Source: Bacteroidota bacterium (lineage in GTDB: Bacteria > Bacteroidota > Bacteroidia > Bacteroidales > Cfx3-03). Taken from it: a DNA stretch of 7,673 nt. A program made the translations under genes and the position numbers. Positions 1 through 5,789 of this stretch are shown here, piece by piece. The stretch's first letter is position 1. Every line of letters begins with the position of its first letter. The notes beneath the pieces are model-generated. The model saw only the letters and a program-made list of their open reading frames with translations. It was not told the origin of the DNA and did no database searches. The DNA lies in contig JAUZOX010000112.1 of the NCBI GenBank assembly GCA_030706265.1, positions 1 to 7,673 on the forward strand. Reading direction: 5' to 3'.

Positions 1-1686
1 AATGCAGACACCACACAAAGCAAAGATTTCAGAGACAATCACAATATCGGATTGCGCCTTGAACAAAATATTGATTCAGCCGATATCCTGATCGCAAAGG
101 CAAATATCAATTTCAACACCACACGGAGCGATAACGCACTTTTATCCCTTTATTCTGACGCCAATGATATCACTACCCGTGATCTGACAACGTTGAATAA
201 TAACAAACTCGCCGGATGGAATATCAATAGTGCAGCCATCTTCCGGCATCGGCTAAAAAAGAAAGGGGCTAATTTTGCAATCAGCGGCGGATATAATTCC
301 ACCAAATCCGATGGCCTGGATAATCCGTTTTCGTTCAATCGCTTTTTTGAAGCCAACACCTTCACCGATCAGGTTCGGGAGCTGACCACCAATAATCACA
401 ACACAACAAACCAGTTCAAGTCCAGTATGTTGTGGACCGAGCCTTTATCCAAGGTATTCTTTCTGGAAGCCTTCTATAATTTTAATGAGACAAACAATGT
501 CCAGGATAAACTTACTCAAAATGCAGCACTCCAGAATATCAGAGTCGATAGCTTAACGGCGTATTATACCAATGAAATTTTATTTAACCGTGTCGGAACA
601 ACGTTCCGATACTCCAACAACGGATTAAACGCAAGTCTGGGTTTAGCGGTCCAGCAGTTACAACTCAAAGGCAATTATTCACTCAGAAACGATATGCCGG
701 ACCTGAAAGACCCGATTAACAAAAACTGGTCGAATCTGGTTCCCAATGTCAGTATCCGTTATCAACTCACCAAAGCCATTTACCTGAGTTCAACTTACAG
801 TTTGGATATTAACCAACCCACCATGAACCAATTGATGCCAATTGTAAATGTCAACAATCCGGCATTCATTATTCAGGGTAATCCAAACCTGCAACCCTCA
901 CATGTGAATAACTTCTATTTCTTCACCTATTATTCAAACCAGGCTTCGATGACAAGCTGTTATCTCAGTTTTAACTACATGAACACAGTTAATGCGATTT
1001 CAAATATCCAAAATATCACAATGGTGAATAATATAGGGATGCAGACTATTACCAGACCCGAAAACATGAAAGGCTTCGATAACTGGTTCAGCATCGGCCC
1101 TCAAATCAATTTCCCGCTGATAAAGACCAAACTGACAATGAGCGCATACGGACAAATTGGCTTTGGAATTACCCCTACGATCATTAATGATATTGACAAC
1201 GTCGTAAAAAATAAGAGGACCTCATTTCGCGTAAACTTTAACTTAACACCTTCCCCGAAACTTACACTGAGCACCAGTGGAAATATAAGTTTCAATTATG
1301 TCAGGTATTCATTGCGGAATGATTTGAATCAGGATGTTAAGAACTATGGTTCAAACAGTTCTTTAAAATGGCAATTCGCCACCAAATCTTATCTGGAAAG
1401 CTCCTTTAACTATTCGGTTTATAAGAATGCAAGCTTTGGATTTAACCGGAATATTCCCTTGCTGAGTGCTTCCCTTCGTCAAATTGTGGGAAAAGCCAAC
1501 CAGATTGAGTTGAGGCTTGCTGCCTATGACATCCTGAACAAAAACCAGAGTATTTCGCAAACAGCAAGCGAAAATTATGTAATAAGCACCAGCGCCAACA
1601 CATTGGCCCGTTACTTTTTGCTGAGCTTTAGCTACAATATCAAGGGATTTGATCTGAAGAGCAGTAACAGAAATATGTACTACTAA
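1..1686 (+). CDS. Outer-membrane beta-barrel protein, TonB-dependent receptor-like (5' end outside window)
   Basis: The frame is open from base 1 to the TAA at 1684-1686, giving 561 visible residues with no true start in the window; an in-frame TTG at 52 is not a credible start. The protein consists of alternating polar/aromatic strands typical of a large barrel. Around residues 255-300 it has the order expected of the Bacteroidota 'outer membrane beta-barrel family' (the C-terminal barrel of TonB-receptor-like proteins): a Pro-rich strand turn (NQPTMNQLMPI), then GNPNLQPS at about residues 293-300. It ends in aromatic-rich strands (RYFLLSFSYNIKGFD). Family members usually have 700-900 residues, with an N-terminal carboxypeptidase-regulatory-like domain and a plug, which would lie upstream. 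The probable role is in the outer membrane, in uptake or as a structural barrel; the substrate is unknown. The GLPGLI gene follows after 27 bases, suggesting an operon. Family call is firm, function is not. Confidence 0.88.
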   Translation, partial: NADTTQSKDFRDNHNIGLRLEQNIDSADILIAKANINFNTTRSDNALLSLYSDANDITTRDLTTLNNNKLAGWNINSAAIFRHRLKKKGANFAISGGYNSTKSDGLDNPFSFNRFFEANTFTDQVRELTTNNHNTTNQFKSSMLWTEPLSKVFFLEAFYNFNETNNVQDKLTQNAALQNIRVDSLTAYYTNEILFNRVGTTFRYSNNGLNASLGLAVQQLQLKGNYSLRNDMPDLKDPINKNWSNLVPNVSIRYQLTKAIYLSSTYSLDINQPTMNQLMPIVNVNNPAFIIQGNPNLQPSHVNNFYFFTYYSNQASMTSCYLSFNYMNTVNAISNIQNITMVNNIGMQTITRPENMKGFDNWFSIGPQINFPLIKTKLTMSAYGQIGFGITPTIINDIDNVVKNKRTSFRVNFNLTPSPKLTLSTSGNISFNYVRYSLRNDLNQDVKNYGSNSSLKWQFATKSYLESSFNYSVYKNASFGFNRNIPLLSASLRQIVGKANQIELRLAAYDILNKNQSISQTASENYVISTSANTLARYFLLSFSYNIKGFDLKSSNRNMYY

Positions 1687-1713
1687 TTCTTAACCCATTT
1701 TAAATTTAAAAAC

Positions 1714-2514
1714 ATGTATCAACGATCATCCGGTAAGGTGTACAACTATAAAATGTTCCCGCAGATCATTAAAATGTTATTGCTGACCACAATGATTTTG
1801 CTTTCAACAACAGATTATGCTCAAAAAATAGAAGGTTCGGTAAGATATCTCATGACCGAAGACTATGTAAAGCAACTGGCTTCCATTGATTATCTGAGCA
1901 AACAAGCGATCGACAGAAGCGCATATGTATATGGTGACAGGGGCGTATATAAGAGTTACGCAGTACTCTACCTCAATGATAACCAGACAAAATATGAAGA
2001 TTCTGAAGAAAGTCCGAACAAAGATGTGTCGACATGGTCGTATCGAAAGAACGAATACACCATTACCCGTAATTTCGAAAAAAATATGATGCGCGATATC
2101 ATTGACCTGCAGGGCAAAACGTATCTCATTGAAGATTCGATCCATGCTCCTAAATGGAAAATATTGAATGAGATGAAAGAAATTGCCGGCCATGTATGCA
2201 TGAATGCCACTATGACCGACACGGTCAAAAAACAAAAAATTGTAGGTTGGTTTGCGCTGGATATTAAAAACAATGGAGGTCCTGAACGCTTCTTTGGTCT
2301 TCCCGGACTAATTCTGGAAGTCAATATCAACAACGGAGGGATGGTTATCACGGCAGATAAAATTGATCTGAAGAAACTCACCACCGAGCTCGACCTCCCC
2401 AAAAAAATCAAGGGAAAAAAGATCAGGGAGAATGACTATTTCGCTAAAATCAAGAAGCTATGCGATGAAAAACGGAAGATGGAAATGCCGTACTTTTATT
2501 TCATGAGATATTGA
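1714..2514 (+). CDS. GLPGLI family protein (secreted, Bacteroidota-specific)
   Basis: The 266-residue protein carries the family's signature GLPGLI exactly at residues 195-200, preceded by the usual block: a Trp-containing segment (APKWKI), a conserved Gly/Cys strand (IAGHVCMNA), a WFALDI strand and GGPERFF. An N-terminal hydrophobic segment (MLLLTTMILLSTTDYAQ) looks like a signal peptide cleaved near DYA-Q, so the mature protein should be periplasmic or outer-membrane associated. The first ATG is at 1714, but the ATG at 1753 (residue 14) gives a more standard signal peptide (MFPQIIKMLLL) and may be the real start; no Shine-Dalgarno sequence helps to decide. GLPGLI genes commonly sit beside TonB-receptor-like barrels, as here, and the 27-base gap implies cotranscription. 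The biochemical function of the family is unknown to me. The C-terminus is rich in Lys (KKIKGKKIREND). Confidence 0.93.
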   Translation: MYQRSSGKVYNYKMFPQIIKMLLLTTMILLSTTDYAQKIEGSVRYLMTEDYVKQLASIDYLSKQAIDRSAYVYGDRGVYKSYAVLYLNDNQTKYEDSEESPNKDVSTWSYRKNEYTITRNFEKNMMRDIIDLQGKTYLIEDSIHAPKWKILNEMKEIAGHVCMNATMTDTVKKQKIVGWFALDIKNNGGPERFFGLPGLILEVNINNGGMVITADKIDLKKLTTELDLPKKIKGKKIRENDYFAKIKKLCDEKRKMEMPYFYFMRY

Positions 2515-2960
2515 AATTACAAATAACGGATGTTCACATAGAGTCCAAACACATGGAATAACACGAAAGAAATGATTGAAATAACGCTGATATTTATCTT
2601 GTTATGATACGAGCATGTTTGAACCGAGCATACATGTGAGCTCTATCTTACCGATTTAAAACAAATGTTATACACCTGGGCGGTACAGATGTATAAAACT
2701 TCAAAAACCTGAAACGCCCCCTGAAAAACCCTGTAAATAATATCAGGGAAAAAGGATATAACCGGTATATGCAGGTTATATACAATAGGAGAGTCTCGCA
2801 CTAGGACTAAATACTCTTCATCTGGTAAGATTCCCGGGAGGTTCAAAAAAGGGTCCTGTCTTTTGGGGTTGCCATTTATTTTTTAAGAAATGAAACATTT
2901 AGCCTTACATTAGCCATACAATCAAAAAGATGACGGCGCAGAAAAATAATTCATCCCATA
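2515..2960. other. Intergenic stretch without a recognised gene
   Basis: These 446 bases separate the GLPGLI gene from the small membrane protein gene. The only sizeable frame, 67 codons on the minus strand (2643-2846), has no recognisable motif and begins in a poor context, so it is not called. The stretch contains an AT-rich inverted repeat at 2756-2781 and a weaker 5-bp stem (2729-2733 with 2744-2748). No clear TAnnTTTG promoter element was found before the gene at 2961. The region may hold decayed sequence, but nothing in it could be identified. Confidence 0.5.
2756..2781. repeat. 8-bp inverted repeat (possible hairpin)
   Basis: ATATAACC at 2756-2763 is matched by its exact complement GGTTATAT at 2774-2781, with a 10-base loop. 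It lies 240 bases beyond the GLPGLI stop codon and has no following T-tract, so it is not a convincing terminator. It could be an operator-like site or chance in AT-rich DNA. Confidence 0.3.
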
Positions 2961-3410
2961 ATGATAACCAATAACAAGCTGGATAAATCGTTCGGACCTG
3001 TCGGGACCACGGCAGGACTTGTTTTATTTGTTGTTGGATTAATCACTACCGTGAGTTCATTTTATGGACTCATTCTGATTGTACTTGGGGCTTTTGTAGG
3101 CTTTACGTCAACCAGCACTTTCATTGATATTGAGCAGAAAAGGATTAAATTTTCAAACAATATTTTTGGAATAATCTCAATAGGGAAATGGATTCCGGTT
3201 GAGCCGACCATGAAAATTGGGATTAAAGAGTCCAATGTCACCTGGAGCGCTTTCAGCCAGGGAAATCGCAATTTGGATATTGAACAAAAGGATTTCAGAA
3301 TATGGCTTTACGATTCAGACAATAGGGAGATGCTGCCATTGATGAAAACCGATTCCATTGAATCGGCGCAAGCCGAGATGATAAAGCTCTGTACCCAAAT
3401 GGGATTATGA
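2961..3410 (+). CDS. Small protein with two membrane helices and a soluble C-terminal domain
   Basis: This 149-residue protein starts at the ATG at 2961. Two hydrophobic segments lie back to back at about residues 14-32 (from VGTTAGLVLFVVG) and 35-51 (GLILIVLGAFVGF), separated by a very short turn, so the protein is probably a helical hairpin in the inner membrane. The remaining ~95 residues are polar and strand-rich (TFIDIEQKRIKFSN, then a KWIPVEP strand), ending in a helix (SAQAEMIKLCTQMGL). This arrangement of a helical hairpin, a strand-rich domain and a final helix resembles small bacterial proteins with a PH-like fold, but I see no diagnostic motif, so this is only an inference. It stands alone, with 446 bases before it and a repeat after it. 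The codon use and hydrophobic pattern make a real gene likely. Confidence 0.75.
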   Translation: MITNNKLDKSFGPVGTTAGLVLFVVGLITTVSSFYGLILIVLGAFVGFTSTSTFIDIEQKRIKFSNNIFGIISIGKWIPVEPTMKIGIKESNVTWSAFSQGNRNLDIEQKDFRIWLYDSDNREMLPLMKTDSIESAQAEMIKLCTQMGL

Positions 3411-3447
3411 AATTGTTTGTAGTCCGTATTTGTCATAAAAAACAATT
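3411..3447 (+). terminator. Candidate weak hairpin terminator after the 2961 gene
   Basis: AATTGTTT starts immediately after the TGA stop codon (3411-3418) and pairs perfectly with AAACAATT at 3440-3447, with a 21-base loop. The stem is AT-rich, the loop is long and no T-tract follows, so the terminator reading rests mainly on its position. Confidence 0.28.
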
Positions 3448-3506
3448 CCCCGGAATCAAAACTTAGAAAAAGTGACATAAATGAGCGATGTAAGATTCCA
3501 CCTAAG

Positions 3507-3699
3507 CTTGAAACGTGGGGAATACTGCTTAAGAGTGTCATAAATCGGGTTTCGGGAGTGTCCACGGGTATGGTTACCTTTTCATTTTCAGTTATTTTTC
3601 TTTTTCGTTTATCATAGATTATCACCGGTATTCAAAAAACGTATCGTGAAACCTGGTGTTTTTTTTAAAGGAAAACTGAATTGATTTTAAAGGTTTTTC
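3507..3699 (+). repeat. Long direct repeat, copy A
   Basis: This 193-bp stretch matches 5403-5597 in the same orientation. The first block (3507-3616, starting CTTGAAACGTGGGG) is almost identical to its partner: I count two substitutions and one 2-base length difference in a T-run. The second block (3617-3699) aligns without gaps over 83 bases at roughly 72 percent identity and ends at GATTTTAAAGGTTTTTC. No terminal inverted repeats or target duplications are seen. On the minus strand the near-identical block is open in both copies in the frame ENEKVTIPV-(D/E)-TPETRF. The element is not one I recognise; it could be a decayed duplicated gene, a non-autonomous mobile element or a structured RNA locus. 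Confidence 0.9.
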
Positions 3700-3746
3700 C
3701 AGCTTCCATACTGGCTAAGTAATGTTCGGTAACGCTTGAATTTGGA

Positions 3747-3775
3747 GTGACGCGACATCTCACCTATGTCGTCAC
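3747..3775. repeat. Hairpin with 2-base bulge
   Basis: GTGAC (3747-3751), two extra bases, then GACAT (3754-3758) pair with ATGTC (3766-3770) and GTCAC (3771-3775) around a 7-base loop. The stem has ten pairs and is stronger than anything else nearby. It lies 44-72 bases beyond the stop codon of the minus-strand lipoprotein gene and could stabilise or end its transcript; no T-tract follows on either strand. Confidence 0.45.
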
Positions 3776-3785
3776 GTGATACTTC

Positions 3786-3806
3786 AGCCCGATTAAGAGT
3801 TGGGCT
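3786..3806 (-). terminator. Candidate hairpin just downstream of the lipoprotein gene
   Basis: AGCCC (3786-3790) pairs with GGGCT (3802-3806) around an 11-base loop, 12 bases beyond the TAA of the minus-strand gene. The stem is GC-rich but only 5 bp, and a T-tract is missing. Together with the stronger hairpin just beyond it, it may form a transcript end; the call is based mainly on position. Confidence 0.3.
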
Positions 3807-3818
3807 CACTTCATTAAT

Positions 3819-4778
3819 TTATCTCCGGAGTTTGATTTTCCATCCGAAATCAATGCTGATCAAATGTTCGTATGCAAACGGTGTGGTTTTTGAGAACCTG
3901 AAAATGGTTGGACGATAAATAATTCCGCCATAAAAATTGTGTCCAAACTGATAATAAAACGGAAAAACAAATCCGAGGGCGTTGTTTGTTCTTCTCCTTG
4001 GCGTGTTCTCAGCTGAGAGACTGACAGTATCAATTCCAAATTTACGTAAACCCCAGATGTTATTTGAAAAACTAATTCCGTAACCAACAGAAAAGTTCCT
4101 GATTTTATGGTTATTAGAAAGGGAGATATACGATGAAGCCATCACCTGATTTAATCCCCTGTAGTCAACTGCAGCTGGGACGGGAATAAAGAAGTCCGTC
4201 ACAGCGCTGCCGGTCAGATTCAGAAACTGGTGTTTGCTATGATAATAATCAATTCCAACTGCAATGCCCCAAAAACCTGTATTGGTTTTTGACTTTTCAT
4301 AATCGGGTTTGAGGAAAAAGCTGTTGACCCAGGGTAATGAAACATTACAAGATAACTCCCCCTTTCTGATGCGGGGATCATAATGAAGATATCCCGTTGA
4401 ACTGTCAGACACGTTTACATATATCCTGCCCGGATAGGTATATCTTTTTGACTTTTTTTTGTCAATCAGAAATCCGGTCCAAAACATGGGGGTCGGGTAA
4501 GCATTAAGCCAGTATGTAAATGAGTTTTTCGGGTTTAAAGTTATTGTTTTAGACAATTTGTCGCTTTTGAAAGTAAGGTCAACAGATGCGTTTTGCCTTG
4601 GTACCTTAATAACAGTATGCGTTTCGCCAGCTGCAACTATATGATTGTCAATTACGATTTTTGCCGGACGATCTGTTGTGATGTCAATTGGAGTGGTCGG
4701 TGAATTAAGAACGGTTGCACAGGAACAAATGGTCAGATAGACCAATACCAGAATGATGTTATAGCAATGTCGTTTCAT
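3819..4778 (-). CDS. Predicted lipoprotein with PEGA-like N-terminus and beta-strand-rich C-terminal half
   Basis: The protein has 319 residues from the ATG at 4778 to the TAA at 3819. Residues 1-20 (MKRHCYNIILVLVYLTICSC) form a lipoprotein signal with the acceptor Cys probably at residue 20; the Cys at -2 is unusual, though the spacing fits. The mature start CATVLNSP and the following strands (PIDITTDRPAKIVIDN, then a KVPRQNASVDLTF segment) resemble the short surface-layer-like PEGA repeats of bacterial lipoproteins. Residues ~90-130 contain WLNAYPTPMFWTGFLIDK and YPGRIYVNV. From about residue 165 the chain becomes a series of aromatic, glycine-rich strands ending in SIDFGWKIKLRR, suggesting a small outer-membrane barrel or sandwich. 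The function is unknown. The gene stands alone between the two copies of the long direct repeat. A real gene is nearly certain; the domain reading is tentative. Confidence 0.85.
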   Translation of the reverse strand: MKRHCYNIILVLVYLTICSCATVLNSPTTPIDITTDRPAKIVIDNHIVAAGETHTVIKVPRQNASVDLTFKSDKLSKTITLNPKNSFTYWLNAYPTPMFWTGFLIDKKKSKRYTYPGRIYVNVSDSSTGYLHYDPRIRKGELSCNVSLPWVNSFFLKPDYEKSKTNTGFWGIAVGIDYYHSKHQFLNLTGSAVTDFFIPVPAAVDYRGLNQVMASSYISLSNNHKIRNFSVGYGISFSNNIWGLRKFGIDTVSLSAENTPRRRTNNALGFVFPFYYQFGHNFYGGIIYRPTIFRFSKTTPFAYEHLISIDFGWKIKLRR

Positions 4779-4869
4779 AATGGCTGCAAACTTTTAATTT
4801 ATAAAAAGTAATGAGTTGCCCTATGTTGTTCAAACCAATAGACGATATCAAATATCAGTTAATGATGTT

Positions 4870-4877
4870 CAAAGTTA
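4870..4877 (-). promoter_or_regulatory. Candidate Bacteroidota -7 promoter element
   Basis: Read on the minus strand the bases are TAACTTTG, an exact match to the Bacteroidota -7 consensus TAnnTTTG, 92 bases before the ATG of the lipoprotein gene at 4778. The expected TTG at about -33 is not present at good spacing (only T-rich sequence), so the site is plausible but unproven. Confidence 0.35.
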
Positions 4878-4969
4878 AACTTTTAACTGAATTTAAAGTA
4901 TATAACGGTCCCCATATATTCTCAGAAATCCTATAATCCAGGATCAGTCTGGAAAGGTGAGGGAAGATG

Positions 4970-4984
4970 AATGCGGGCTTGACC
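4970..4984 (+). repeat. REP-like half site
   Basis: AATGCGGGCTTGACC matches, at 14 of 15 positions, the reverse complement of 5235-5249, which is the right part of the palindrome at 5229-5249. The other arm is absent: TGGTACAACGGG follows. It looks like a truncated copy of the same short element, in the same orientation as the palindrome at 5013. Confidence 0.55.
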
Positions 4985-5012
4985 TGGTACAACGGGAGAG
5001 AGCGGGTACGTC

Positions 5013-5033
5013 ATTGCGGACTTGTTCCACAAT
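5013..5033 (+). repeat. REP-like palindrome, left copy
   Basis: This 21-base imperfect palindrome has arms ATTGCGGA and TCCACAAT around a 5-base centre. Seven of eight arm positions pair; the eighth is a C/A mismatch that becomes a G-U wobble when the minus strand is transcribed. It is preceded by CGTC and followed by CTCC. Compared with the inverted copy at 5229-5249, the innermost pair is A-T here and G-C there, so both sides changed together. Its form recalls intergenic palindromes of the type CGTCATTGCGGG...CAATCTCC seen in Bacteroidota. Confidence 0.65.
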
Positions 5034-5058
5034 CTCCAAATAAACGGAAAGCCACAAC

Positions 5059-5270
5059 ATGAACAAAACCGGCTTTGTATATTGTTTAAGCACTGCTTAT
5101 GACAATGTCTTGTCTGTGAGTGTTACCAACGAGCTGATAAAGAATGTAAACCCGAATTCGAAAGACATTACAGCGTCAATAGCGTGAATGAAGAATGGGT
5201 GAAGAATGCAAAGGAGCATTTTAAGGGGATTGTGGGTCAAGCCCGCAATGACGGTGGGGATAGTCTTTAG
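5059..5270 (+). pseudogene. GIY-YIG endonuclease remnant (internal deletion and frameshift)
   Basis: The frame from the ATG at 5059 reads MNKTGFVYCLSTAYDNVLSV and continues SVTNELIKNV, matching the start of small Bacteroidota GIY-YIG proteins (typically GFVYILSNKY...VLYIGVTNDLIRRV), then stops at 5184-5186. A second frame, offset by 2, carries NEEWVKNAKEHFKGIVGQAR and ends at the TAG at 5268, matching the family's C-terminal NPEW block followed by a tail read through the palindrome. The central ~40 residues, including the metal-binding Glu helix (usually within AIAREKQIKGW), are missing, and the second GIY-YIG element LYIG has become LSVS. Intact members have about 85-100 residues; this cannot be an active nuclease. 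It lies between two REP-like palindromes in opposite orientation. Recognition rests on remembered family motifs. Confidence 0.7.
5229..5249 (-). repeat. REP-like palindrome, right copy (inverted)
   Basis: ATTGTGGG (5229-5236) and CCCGCAAT (5242-5249) form the arms of a 21-base imperfect palindrome with one T-G wobble and a 5-base centre. Its reverse complement differs from the left copy (5013-5033) at three of 21 positions, two of which form one base pair. It is in the opposite orientation to the left copy and forms part of the coding tail of the GIY-YIG remnant, encoding IVGQARN. Confidence 0.65.
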
Positions 5271-5402
5271 ACAGGAAAATAGTCATCGGCTGATCCTCAA
5301 CTTTTCTGCTTGATCCATAATCCATTAAAACCTGGCGGAAAACAAAAAACCACTTACCGTTATATCTGTACGTGGTTGATTTATTGGGTGATCCCGCCCG
5401 GA

Positions 5403-5597
5403 CTTGAAACGTGGGGAATACTGCTTAAGAGTGTCATAAATCGGGTTTCGGGAGTTTCCACGGGTATGGTTACCTTTTCATTTTCAGTTAATTTTCTTTT
5501 TTTCGTTTATCATACGTTTTCACTGATTTGACCAAAACCCAGCGTGAAACCTAGCGTGCTTTTTATAAAATAACGGTATTGATTTTAAACGTTTTTC
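5403..5597 (+). repeat. Long direct repeat, copy B
   Basis: This is the 195-bp partner of 3507-3699, in direct orientation and 1.9 kb away. The near-identical block covers 5403-5514 (two bases longer than copy A in a T-run) and the diverged block 5515-5597. To the left, weak similarity continues for about a dozen bases (GATCCCGCCCGGACTTG against GATTCCACCTAAGCTTG), and in the minus-strand frame three of these differences are synonymous. In this copy that frame stops soon after the block (codons for GGITQ, then TAA at 5381-5383). Confidence 0.9.
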
Positions 5598-5789
5598 TTT
5601 GGAAGTTGTAATCCATTTCAAAGCAACCAGTCTTGTCCTTCAGAATGGAAATTTCCAGTTTTATTATTAAATCAGCAAAATTGAGAATAGCCTTAATTCT
5701 ATTTTAATAACAGTAACAATTAAAATTTACTTTTACGTTACAAAGAGTAATTTTTCTCAGCGTCATCAAATGGATTATTGTGATTTAAA

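Larger units (their letters stand above)
3411..3818. other. Intergenic region holding repeat copy A and hairpins
   Basis: These 408 bases between the small membrane protein gene and the end of the minus-strand lipoprotein gene hold a possible weak terminator, copy A of the long direct repeat and two hairpins near the lipoprotein gene end. No intact gene is called. A minus-strand frame covering 3308-3625 crosses repeat copy A, but its 3' part is antisense to the preceding gene; its possible meaning is treated under the repeat findings. Confidence 0.6.
4779..5789. other. Long intergenic region with decayed and repeated DNA
   Basis: This is about 1 kb without an intact gene. From left to right it holds the upstream region of the minus-strand lipoprotein gene with a candidate promoter, a REP-like half site and palindrome, a broken GIY-YIG gene, a second palindrome in inverted orientation, about 130 bases in which nothing is recognised (5271-5402), copy B of the long direct repeat, and an AT-rich leader before the lipoprotein gene at 5790. 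A 73-codon plus-strand frame at 5310-5531 runs through the repeat but has no family resemblance and is not called. Confidence 0.7.

Noticed and set aside
1804..2411. Two long minus-strand frames opposite the GLPGLI gene (1804-2235 and 1968-2411)
   Set aside because: Both are antisense shadows of a gene whose identity is secure from its GLPGLI motif and signal peptide.
2643..2846. 67-codon minus-strand frame in the first intergenic region
   Set aside because: It has no motif, no promoter-like sequence and no neighbouring partner; its length is expected by chance.
2783..2850. Possible tRNA-like tail near GATTCCCGGGAGGTTC
   Set aside because: I could not build a cloverleaf: no acceptor stem pairs across a tRNA-sized distance and the apparent T-arm does not fold properly on either strand.
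3308..3625. 105-codon minus-strand frame as an intact gene
   Set aside because: Its last ~33 codons are antisense to the end of the gene at 2961-3410, and it starts at GTG within the diverged part of the repeat. Only the repeat-encoded portion shows any hint of coding, so it is treated as a possible fossil.
4937..4953. Inverted repeat TCCAG...CTGGA
   Set aside because: The stem is only 5 bp, with no flanking features or second copy, so it is expected by chance.
5310..5531. 73-codon plus-strand frame across repeat copy B
   Set aside because: The matching region of copy A is not open over the same extent, the 2-base length difference breaks the frame, and the product has no recognisable motif.
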